From Peptococcaceae bacterium UBA7702 (GTDB lineage: Bacteria > Bacillota > Dehalobacteriia > UBA7702), in NCBI GenBank assembly GCA_002482535.1, contig DLGE01000012.1:1-46697 (forward strand): a DNA stretch of 46,697 bases, written 5' to 3'. The translations under genes and the position numbers were made by a program. The notes below the pieces were generated by a model that was given only the letters and a program-made list of their open reading frames with translations, was not told the origin of the DNA and made no database searches. Below, in pieces: positions 41,017 through 46,697 of this stretch (the stretch's first letter is position 1; each line of letters begins with the position of its first letter).

Positions 41017-41075
41017 TGATGCACACGAAATCTATCATGGAGAAAACTTCGCATCCCCTATTTGTTTATGACAGC

Positions 41076-41237
41076 AACACCACGATGGGCGGTTTATCGG
41101 CGTCCGCTCAGGGCGTCAAGAAACCGTGCAGAGCAAGGCGCGGGCAAAGGGACGGGCATGCCGTGTACAAAGAGGTACTCAAATGTCCGGCCCTTTTCCC
41201 GTAACACCGCTATGGGCGGTTTATGGGCGTCCTGAGG
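41076..41237 (+). repeat. Structured intergenic repeat, copy R1, with flanking direct repeats
   Basis: The core is at about 41133-41210. A long stem pairs 41142-41158 with 41184-41200, and the loop has GCCGTGTAC-AAAGAG-GTACTC. The core is flanked by two near-identical direct repeats, ATGGGCGGTTTAT(C/G)GGCGTCC, starting at 41085 and 41212 and extending left through AACACC. They are 127 bp apart. The unit ends exactly at the stop of the AraC-type gene. Confidence 0.75.
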
Positions 41238-42089
41238 TTATTTCTTTTTGACGGGGACATATATATTCATCACCGCGTCTTTGCTGTTATTGGTGCCGTT
41301 CTTTGCCGCATAGTATTCAAAGGCAAATCCTTCGTGACAGTATTCGTATTCGCCGTTTTGGTCGAGCCATTCGCCATAGATGTATTTCCAGCAATCACGA
41401 ACCGCTTGGGCAAAATCGCTGACGTCTTTCCCGGTGAGATCCGCCGGGGCCGACGTAAAGACGGCGTATTCGGCAGCGGGAATCGTCAATGTTTTCATTC
41501 CTTTGGGCACAAAATCAAAATATTCTACCACCGGACCGAAGAAATAGCTGAGTTTTCCCGTGTCTTCGGCAGCGTGGTACCAAAGACCGATTTCCCCTTC
41601 ACTGCCTTCGGCGGCTTTGGCAAAATCCTCTTTACTCACAGAGGAAAAATCTTTCCCCAGCCAAAAGGCGCCGGAGGTTTTGACGTCTACCTCACCTTCG
41701 GGGGTAAACTCATACCCTACCATTTTGATTTCCGGTCTTTTTTCAAATGTTACGTTCATGCAATCGAATCCTCCTCTTTTTCGGTATGCTGAAGCACATA
41801 TCCCGAATTCTTTTTTAAAAGCTCTGGAAAAACCGCTGACGGTGTCGTAACCATAGGCAAAGGCCGCTTCCGTTACGGATTTTCCTTTTCTTAACTCTTC
41901 CCCGGCCCGCAGCAACCGGCGGCGGCGGATATATTCGCCCACCGGCTGATCCATGTACACGGCGAAAAAGTGACAGAAGTAATGAAAGGAATATCCGCAA
42001 AGATCCGCAAGGGAACGGGGCGTCAGTTCCTCATCAAGATGTTCGTCGATATGGGCCAAACAGTACGCAATGGTTTCCTTATGGGTCAT
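41238..42089 (-). CDS. AraC-family regulator with GyrI-like effector domain
   Basis: This is a 283-aa transcription factor. The N-terminal double helix-turn-helix (IAYCLAHIDEHLDEELTPRS, YFCHFFAVYMDQPVGEYIRR, AFAYGYDTVSGFSRAFKKEF) binds DNA. The C-terminal half (about 115-283: EIKMVGYEFTPEGEVDV, AEYAVFTSAPADLTG, YEYCHEGFAFEYYA) is a GyrI/Bacterial_EffB-type small-molecule sensor. GGAGGTGAAAGG precedes the ATG. It lies divergent to the DMT exporter gene 128 bp away, so control of that exporter is plausible but unproven. Confidence 0.87.
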   Translation of the reverse strand: MTHKETIAYCLAHIDEHLDEELTPRSLADLCGYSFHYFCHFFAVYMDQPVGEYIRRRRLLRAGEELRKGKSVTEAAFAYGYDTVSGFSRAFKKEFGICASAYRKRGGFDCMNVTFEKRPEIKMVGYEFTPEGEVDVKTSGAFWLGKDFSSVSKEDFAKAAEGSEGEIGLWYHAAEDTGKLSYFFGPVVEYFDFVPKGMKTLTIPAAEYAVFTSAPADLTGKDVSDFAQAVRDCWKYIYGEWLDQNGEYEYCHEGFAFEYYAAKNGTNNSKDAVMNIYVPVKKK

Positions 42090-42159
42090 CCTTTCACCTC
42101 CTGCCATGATCATAACATAAAGATTCTTTGATTGCTTTTCCGTTTTTGCTGAAATTTCA

Positions 42160-42187
42160 TTGACTTTTCTTTAAAAAAGGTTACACT
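42160..42187 (+). promoter_or_regulatory. Promoter of the DMT exporter gene
   Basis: TTGACT (42160-42165), a 16-bp spacer and TACACT (42182-42187), 30 bp before the ATG and inside the divergent region with the AraC-type gene. Confidence 0.6.
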
Positions 42188-42217
42188 GGTATATATCCTA
42201 TAAATTATGGTAATTTT

Positions 42218-43162
42218 ATGAAAAAATCAACCGGTTTTTTAGTCGCCGTCGGCAGCGCGGTTTTTTGGGGCAGCTACGGTACGTTCACAACCTTTTTAGG
42301 GAAACTCGGGCTCACCAGCGTTTCTACCGCCATGATCGGCCCGCTCTTTATTTTTGTTTTTTTCACCGTGGCCAATCTCCTGACCAACGGAGTCAAAAGC
42401 TATAAACTGCCTTTAAAACTCATTCCCGTGGTGCTCCTTTACGGCTTTTTTTCGGCAATGGACAGCTACGCCGCGGTGACGGCCTATTCGCTGTTACCCA
42501 TTGCCGTGGGCTCCATCATCATCTACTGCAACCTTTTTTTGCTGATCCTCTTCTCCAGGCTACTCTTTCAAAACAAACTGACCAAAAAGAAACTGATCGC
42601 CTGTGCTATCGCCATCGTCGGCATTGCCCTGGTGGTCAATGTGTTCAACGTCGAAGGGCGCATCTCTTTCCTCGGCCTGTTTTGGGCCTTTATTGCCATG
42701 TGCTGCTGGGCGGGGATCGTGCTCTGTGAAAAATATTTGCTCAACACCGGACTCAAAGTCAATACCGTACTGTCTCTTCACGGCATCATAGCCCTTGTCC
42801 TCCTATGTTCCATTCACTCTCCCGTGGCTTTTGTGGAAAACGTCGCCGCGGCCTTCACCGCAACCGGCTGGCGGCTGCCTCTGACCATGGTGTGCTTCGG
42901 CCTCTTTACGGAAATATTTAGTTACTTGACTTTCATGATCGCGCTGAAACGGCTGGAGCCGGCGCTGGTACAAATCGCTTACACCTTAGACCCGGTGACT
43001 TCCTGCCTTTTGGCCATGATCTTTTTCGGGCAAATACTGGTACCTGTCCAGTACGGTGGCATCATCCTGATTTTGGCTGTTGTAGCCTGGCTCCATTGGG
43101 ATAGCCGCAAGGAAGAGGGTAAAGAAAAAAAGGAAGTTCAAACAGAGGCGGCGTCACCATAA
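42218..43162 (+). CDS. DMT-superfamily (EamA) transporter
   Basis: This is a 314-aa membrane protein with ten TM helices in two EamA repeats (about 5-140 and 150-300). Examples are TGFLVAVGSAVFWGSYGTFT, SIIIYCNLFLLILFSRLLF and, in repeat two, VQIAYTLDPVTSCLLAMIFF. A charged tail (HWDSRKEEGKEKKEVQ) ends it. It probably exports amino acids or other small metabolites; the substrate is unknown. The Shine-Dalgarno is weak (only TAATTTT before the ATG). The transcript ends at the hairpin at 43201-43247. Confidence 0.85.
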   Translation: MKKSTGFLVAVGSAVFWGSYGTFTTFLGKLGLTSVSTAMIGPLFIFVFFTVANLLTNGVKSYKLPLKLIPVVLLYGFFSAMDSYAAVTAYSLLPIAVGSIIIYCNLFLLILFSRLLFQNKLTKKKLIACAIAIVGIALVVNVFNVEGRISFLGLFWAFIAMCCWAGIVLCEKYLLNTGLKVNTVLSLHGIIALVLLCSIHSPVAFVENVAAAFTATGWRLPLTMVCFGLFTEIFSYLTFMIALKRLEPALVQIAYTLDPVTSCLLAMIFFGQILVPVQYGGIILILAVVAWLHWDSRKEEGKEKKEVQTEAASP

Positions 43163-43200
43163 ACAAAAACCATAGAGAGAAACTTCTGTCCATTCATATA

Positions 43201-43247
43201 AAAAAGCAGCGCCTCTGCGGTTGATTACCGCGGTAGCGCTGCTTTTT
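43201..43247. terminator. Bidirectional terminator of the DMT gene and rubrerythrin
   Basis: A perfect 12-bp stem (43201-43212 with 43236-43247) encloses a second GC-rich stem. A T-run on the plus side and an A-run on the other let it work both ways. Confidence 0.85.
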
Positions 43248-43250
43248 ATG

Positions 43251-43390
43251 AAATCCGAATGGCAGATCGTTGAGAATTCGTATAGCGCAAGGCGCAGGCA
43301 GAGGAGCAGGCTTGCAGTGTGCAAAAGGCACTCAAGGGTCTGCCCTTCTGCCTGGAACACAGCGATATGCGGATTATCAGCAATCTGATA
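43251..43390 (+). repeat. Structured intergenic repeat, copy R2
   Basis: The core is at about 43287-43368 and aligns with R1 over gcaaggcgc(A/G)ggca, TGTGCAAA-AGGCACTCAA and AACACAGCGATATGCGG. A 15-bp stem pairs 43297-43311 with 43338-43352, with one mismatch. The inner loop pair is GTGC/GCAC where R1 and R3 have GTAC/GTAC. Diverged flanking repeats lie on both sides. It abuts the rubrerythrin stop. Confidence 0.75.
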
Positions 43391-43921
43391 CTATCTGACT
43401 TTTCTTTCAAAATAAGCCTGGGGATGAGCACAGACAGGACAGACATTGGGTGCGGTTTTGCCTATGTATTCATGGCCACAGTTTCTGCAAACCCAAAGGA
43501 CCTCTTCCTTGTCGGCAAAAACAGTATCTTGTTCCACAGCGGCAAGGTATCTTTTGTATCTGGCTTCATGATTTTTTTCCACCACGGCAACGGCTTCAAA
43601 CAAAACGGCAAGATCATCAAAGCCTTCTTCTCTGGCTTCTTTGGCCATGCGGGGATACATATCCGTGTTCTCGTAATTTTCACCGGCGGCGGCAGAGGCC
43701 AGGTTTTCCGCGGTAGTACCGATGCCTTCTAACTTTTTAAACCAGATTTTGGCGTGTTCTTTTTCGTTGTTGGCGGTTTCTTCAAAAATCGCGGCGATTT
43801 CTTCATACCCGTCTTTTTTTGCCTGGGAAGCGAAGTAGTTATACTTATTTCTTGCCTGGGATTCACCGGCAAAGGCTTCCATCAAGTTCTTTTCTGTTTT
43901 GGTTCCTGCATACTTGTTCAT
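43391..43921 (-). CDS. rbr: Rubrerythrin
   Basis: This 176-aa peroxide-reducing protein of anaerobes has an N-terminal diiron four-helix domain (ENLMEAF-like N-terminus MNKYAGTKTEKNLMEAFAGE; glutamates in AGESQARNKY, EETANNEKEHAK and AVVEKNHEARY). The C-terminal rubredoxin domain is CRNCGHEYIGK...CPVCAHPQAYF, with a CxxC pair on each side. AAGGAGG lies before the ATG. The promoter has a CTGACA/TATAAT pair. A PerR site was looked for and is not convincing. It reduces H2O2 with electrons from the oxidoreductase system. Confidence 0.95.
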   Translation of the reverse strand: MNKYAGTKTEKNLMEAFAGESQARNKYNYFASQAKKDGYEEIAAIFEETANNEKEHAKIWFKKLEGIGTTAENLASAAAGENYENTDMYPRMAKEAREEGFDDLAVLFEAVAVVEKNHEARYKRYLAAVEQDTVFADKEEVLWVCRNCGHEYIGKTAPNVCPVCAHPQAYFERKVR

Positions 43922-43985
43922 AATTTTATCCTCCTTCATATTATTTGATACGCGAAACGTATTCATAATTCCCTACTATTTATTG

Positions 43986-44014
43986 ATTATAACAAACTTT
44001 CCGGTTTCTGTCAG
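43986..44014 (-). promoter_or_regulatory. Promoter of rubrerythrin
   Basis: On the minus strand CTGACA (44014-44009), a 17-bp spacer and TATAAT (43991-43986), with a 65-nt leader. Confidence 0.75.
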
Positions 44015-44053
44015 CAGGGATTCCGCAAAAAACTAAAATAATACCAAAATCGG

Positions 44054-44653
44054 TTAATTTTCTGAAAAAGGTACCACATTATGCCCCTTGAGCACGGCGA
44101 AACCAGAGGAGAAGCTGAATTCGCTATAAGCCCCCTGGGAAAAGGCATAATGCCAGCAATGCTCCGCCGCCTCTTCCAATAAATACGCCATAAGCTGTTG
44201 CAGAACAGCGTGATGGGAAACGATCAAAACGGTGTCTTCTTCTTTTTTTTGCAGAACGTTAAAGAAGGAACGGGTTCTTTTCGCCATATCGCAAAAGCTT
44301 TCCCCTTCCGGCGGCGCCTGATGCCGCCAATCTGCGCACCACTTTTCATAGAGGGGATCTCCCTTTAGGGATTCGTAGTGTTTTCCCTCCCATTGACCAA
44401 AAGAAAGTTCGCTGAGTCGTTCGTCGCAGATGCGGGCCACTTTCGTTTCCCCCAAAAGCAGATCGGCGGTATGGGTTGCCCGCAACAAGGGGCTTACGTA
44501 AACGAGATCCGGTTTTAAGCGGGAAAAGAAGGGCTGCAAAGCCTTGGCCTGGGACATGCCTTTTTCCGTAAGATCGCAGTCGATACGTCCGTAATAGACC
44601 TTTTTTAAATTCAGTTCCGTTTCACCGTGACGAACCAGATAAATGCTTTTCAT
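44054..44653 (-). CDS. cobC: Histidine phosphatase, probable alpha-ribazole-5'-phosphate phosphatase
   Basis: This is a 199-aa cytoplasmic enzyme of the phosphoglycerate-mutase-like family. LVRHGETELN carries the catalytic His and RHG motif, SPLLRATHTA gives the second Arg, the conserved Glu lies in SELSFGQWEG, and the second His lies in VSHHAVLQQL. It is encoded 7 bp after cobU in the riboswitch-controlled cobT-cobU-cobC operon. This context supports alpha-ribazole phosphatase as its role in the nucleotide-loop assembly of cobalamin. Out of context it could also be a general phosphatase. Confidence 0.85.
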   Translation of the reverse strand: MKSIYLVRHGETELNLKKVYYGRIDCDLTEKGMSQAKALQPFFSRLKPDLVYVSPLLRATHTADLLLGETKVARICDERLSELSFGQWEGKHYESLKGDPLYEKWCADWRHQAPPEGESFCDMAKRTRSFFNVLQKKEEDTVLIVSHHAVLQQLMAYLLEEAAEHCWHYAFSQGAYSEFSFSSGFAVLKGHNVVPFSEN

Positions 44654-44660
44654 GGTTTCC

Positions 44661-45224
44661 TTATCCTTTGATCTTCAGCGGCACGCCGCAGGTGACAAAA
44701 TGAACTTCCGTCGCGGCTTTGCCCAAGGCCTGGTTGACCCGGCCCAAAGCGTCCCGGTAAAACCGGGAAAGAGGATATTCCGGCACAAGCCCCAGACCGA
44801 CTTCGTTGGTGACAAGAATCAGGTCACAAGAAAGCGCGGGAAAACAGGCGATAAAATCATTGATCTCCGCAACGAGGGCTTTTTCCGTTTTCAACATTTC
44901 CTCAAAGGAAACATCTTCTTTGAGCATGACGGGATCATCAAAAATCAGGTTGGTGGCCATAATCGTCACACAATCTAAAAGAATGCCATTGTATTTTCGG
45001 GAAAGCTCCGGTAAAACCGCAGCCAAACCCCTATACTGTTCCAAGGTATCCCAGTGGGCGGGACGGCGGCTTTGGTGTTTCTTGATGCGGTCCTTCATCT
45101 CGTCGTCAATGGCTTTGGCTGTGGCCACGTAGAGGATCTTTTCTCCTTTTTCCCTGATCAGTTCTTCCGCAAAAGTGCTTTTACCGGAGCGGGCGCCGCC
45201 GGTAATCAGCGTCACTTTGCTCAT
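44661..45224 (-). CDS. cobU: Adenosylcobinamide kinase/adenosylcobinamide-phosphate guanylyltransferase
   Basis: This 187-aa bifunctional enzyme phosphorylates adenosylcobinamide and transfers GMP to it. The P-loop is ITGGARSGKST, with VATAKAIDDEMKDRI and HWDTLEQ following. The guanylylated region and the family signature TNEVGLGLVPEYPLSRFYRD lie near the C-terminus. The ATG overlaps the cobT stop (ATGA). It acts after cobinamide salvage or de novo corrin synthesis and feeds CobS, which is not encoded in this window. Confidence 0.95.
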   Translation of the reverse strand: MSKVTLITGGARSGKSTFAEELIREKGEKILYVATAKAIDDEMKDRIKKHQSRRPAHWDTLEQYRGLAAVLPELSRKYNGILLDCVTIMATNLIFDDPVMLKEDVSFEEMLKTEKALVAEINDFIACFPALSCDLILVTNEVGLGLVPEYPLSRFYRDALGRVNQALGKAATEVHFVTCGVPLKIKG

Positions 45225-46303
45225 GCGTCTTCCTCCCGGATGTCCACGAAGTCATCATGTTCGATGGCGGCTTCGGCAAAGGTGGCCATTTCATTGATCA
45301 TGGCCAAAGCGGTATCAACAACGTGGAAGGCCAAGGGGCAACCGCTGCCTTCGCCAAGGCGCATGTCCAGCAGAAGCAGGGGCTCCTTGCCGATGGCTTG
45401 CATCACTGCCATAAAGGCCGGTTCCGCCGAGCAGTGGGAAGGAATCAGATAATCCTTCACCTTGGGACAGATCTTCACTGCGGCCAAGGCCGCGGCGGCA
45501 GAGATAAACCCGTCGATCACCACCGGCAAACGGTTGGCAGCGCTGCCCAGGTAAACGCCGACAAGACCGGCGATATCGAAACCGCCGACTTTGGCCACGA
45601 CATCCACGGCGTCGTTGGGATCGGGCTGATTGATTTCCATGGCCCGTTCCAGCACGTCTTTTTTATGAAGATACGCTTCTTTGGTAAGGCCCGCGCCTTT
45701 CCCCACGGCTTCGTCCATGGTAATGCCGCTTAATCCCACCAGTACACAGGAACTGGAGCTGGTATTGCCCATACCCAGCTCGCCGGTGCCGATGATATCA
45801 TAGCCTTTTGCTTTCAGCTCCTGAACGGTTTCGATCCCGATTTCTATGGCTTTGATGCAGTCTTCCCGGCTCATGGCAGGACCTTTGGCAAAGTTCGCCG
45901 TACCGTGGGCGATTTTTTTATGGATCATACCGGGGATGATATCTTCACTGTTGATGCCGACGTCCACCAGGACGTAATCGGCGGCGGCTTCCTTGGCAAA
46001 CACAGTCATGCCGGAAACGCCCCGGGCCATACATTTGGCCATGATGGTGGTAACTTCTTGACCGGCAACGGTAACGCCCTCTTCATGGATGCCGTTATCA
46101 GCGCACATAGCGATGATGACGCGTTTTTTCATCCGGTTCCCTTTGACGTTACCGGTGATTCCGGCAATTTGAGCCGCCAGCGTTTCCAGGCGGCCAAGGC
46201 TGCCGATGGGCTTGATAAGGCCATCGATATATTCCTGGGCTGCTTTTTGCACATCATGATCAAGGGGTTTGATCTGCTCTAAGGTTTCTTGCCATAATTT
46301 CAT
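45221..46303 (-). CDS. cobT: Nicotinate-nucleotide:dimethylbenzimidazole phosphoribosyltransferase
   Basis: This 360-aa enzyme makes alpha-ribazole-5'-phosphate from 5,6-dimethylbenzimidazole (or another lower base) and NaMN. VIIAMCADNGIHEEGVT, TGELGMGNTSSSS, GKGAGLTKEAY, VVAKVGGFDIAGLVG and the catalytic region SHCSAEPAF are family landmarks. AGGAGGAAAAAAAG lies before the ATG. It is the first gene behind the AdoCbl riboswitch and an intrinsic terminator, so it is switched off when adenosylcobalamin is plentiful. Confidence 0.96.
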   Translation of the reverse strand: MKLWQETLEQIKPLDHDVQKAAQEYIDGLIKPIGSLGRLETLAAQIAGITGNVKGNRMKKRVIIAMCADNGIHEEGVTVAGQEVTTIMAKCMARGVSGMTVFAKEAAADYVLVDVGINSEDIIPGMIHKKIAHGTANFAKGPAMSREDCIKAIEIGIETVQELKAKGYDIIGTGELGMGNTSSSSCVLVGLSGITMDEAVGKGAGLTKEAYLHKKDVLERAMEINQPDPNDAVDVVAKVGGFDIAGLVGVYLGSAANRLPVVIDGFISAAAALAAVKICPKVKDYLIPSHCSAEPAFMAVMQAIGKEPLLLLDMRLGEGSGCPLAFHVVDTALAMINEMATFAEAAIEHDDFVDIREEDA

Positions 46304-46327
46304 CTTTTTTTCCTCCTAAATGAAAAA

Positions 46328-46350
46328 GCCGCATCCAAAACGGGATGCGG
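46328..46350 (-). terminator. Riboswitch-controlled terminator before cobT
   Basis: An 8-bp stem (46343-46350 with 46329-46336) is followed on the minus strand by GCTTTTTCATTT. It sits between the riboswitch and the cobT Shine-Dalgarno, so it is the expression platform. Confidence 0.8.
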
Positions 46351-46403
46351 ACAGAATAAAATACCATCTCATCCCGGCTCTTCCTCCCCGAGTTCCGGAA
46401 TCA

Positions 46404-46576
46404 CATGGCAGGTTTCCTGACTTGAGCTTCATCTTACTTTCCGGCCTTCTCTACGCAATACGTGCGCCAATGGCTCTTCGGATTTCATCCTCTCTCACAG
46501 TAGCGGGTGCTGTAACGGATTTCAACCGTTTTTCCTTTTATCCGGGAGTATCTCCCGGCACCGACCTTATTCGATT
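46404..46576 (-). promoter_or_regulatory. Adenosylcobalamin riboswitch
   Basis: On the minus strand the conserved blocks occur in order. A 5' GGTCGGTGCC region is followed by CGGTTGAAATCCG, by the strongly conserved GCACCCGCTACTGTGA core, and by the 3' B12 box AGTCAGGAAACCTGCC near 46405-46420. Ligand binding would favour the downstream terminator and lower cobT-cobU-cobC expression. Confidence 0.95.
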
Positions 46577-46582
46577 ACCCCT

Positions 46583-46610
46583 ATTTTAACATAAAATCCC
46601 GTTTTGTCAA
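46583..46610 (-). promoter_or_regulatory. Promoter of the cobTUC operon
   Basis: On the minus strand TTGACA (46610-46605), a 16-bp spacer and TAAAAT (46588-46583), just upstream of the riboswitch. Confidence 0.8.
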
Positions 46611-46641
46611 CAAAAACAGCGGCGGGGCGGTAACAAAAAAA

Positions 46642-46697
46642 GACACCGCCATAGGCAGCTTATCAGTAATCGTAGAGATTGTACAGAAAGGCTTAGC
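46642..46697 (+). repeat. Structured intergenic repeat, copy R5 (cut by window edge)
   Basis: This matches the flank and the first bases of the repeat family: ACACCGCCATAGGCAG-TTAT parallels ACACCGCTATGGGCGG-TTTAT of R1, and GAAAGGCTTAG is identical to R3. The rest lies outside the window. A hairpin at 46626-46650 followed by T7 on the minus strand may end an upstream gene. Confidence 0.55.

Noticed and set aside
43975..44000. PerR-like box at the rubrerythrin promoter
   Set aside because: Only one half-site (TTATAAT) is present, and it coincides with the -10 box; the second half does not match.
1..46697. tRNA genes, CRISPR arrays, transposases and prophage genes
   Set aside because: A visual scan found no T-loop/CCA-type tRNA pattern, no regularly spaced direct-repeat array and no transposase, integrase or phage structural protein among the frames. 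Small or degenerate cases could be missed.

Overview
The window is a 46.7 kb stretch of a chromosome from an anaerobic member of the Firmicutes (Bacillota), most likely a clostridial or Negativicutes-type organism. This assignment is inferred from gene content and order: SLH-anchored surface proteins, a 2-oxoacid:ferredoxin oxidoreductase, rubrerythrin, an hpf-secA-prfB block, an ftsE-ftsX-M23 peptidase-ctpA block, RF2 with a programmed frameshift, and an AdoCbl riboswitch. Nothing here fixes a genus. Nearly all genes read on the minus strand.

Layout from left to right. At 1-245, two tandem near-consensus sigma-70 promoters point out of the window and look like the start of an rRNA operon. 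Next come gph (290-946), a large SLH-anchored CehA/PHP-type metallohydrolase (1347-4571), and a LytS-like histidine kinase with a SARP-like response regulator (4764-7323). An operon of a P-loop protein and korABCD follows (7538-10953). Then come a PIN/NYN-like protein, an operon of HAD phosphatase, TIM-barrel enzyme and EutH (12142-14874), and a small membrane protein. The run iscS-thiI-rnr-smpB-merR (16102-21846) covers sulfur transfer, tRNA thiolation and ribosome rescue. It is followed by the division and cell-wall block ftsE-ftsX-M23-ctpA (21981-26117).

Between ftsE and prfB lies an accessory, partly AT-rich insertion (26514-30988): a flavoprotein, a zinc-ribbon membrane protein, a small membrane protein, an SLH protein fused to a zinc phospholipase C/P1-nuclease-like domain, and a lipoprotein. 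The core then resumes with prfB-secA-hpf-ppa (31085-36168). After that there is an operon of DUF2284 protein, GNAT, a proteasome/HslV-like Ntn-hydrolase, a HEAT-repeat protein and ComF (36413-39636). Further right are a PatB/MalY aminotransferase, an AraC regulator, a DMT exporter, rubrerythrin, and a cobalamin-riboswitch-controlled cobT-cobU-cobC operon (44054-46610).

The points most worth following up are five. (1) A family of about 100-nt structured intergenic repeats occurs in at least four copies plus one cut by the right edge, with compensatory stem changes. (2) A SARP-type heptamer direct repeat sits upstream of the SLH metallohydrolase, next to a SARP-like response regulator. (3) The SLH-phospholipase chimera has its predicted zinc-binding tryptophan at the domain junction. 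(4) The HslV-like Ntn-hydrolase is translationally coupled to a HEAT protein. (5) A structured element lies between hpf and secA.
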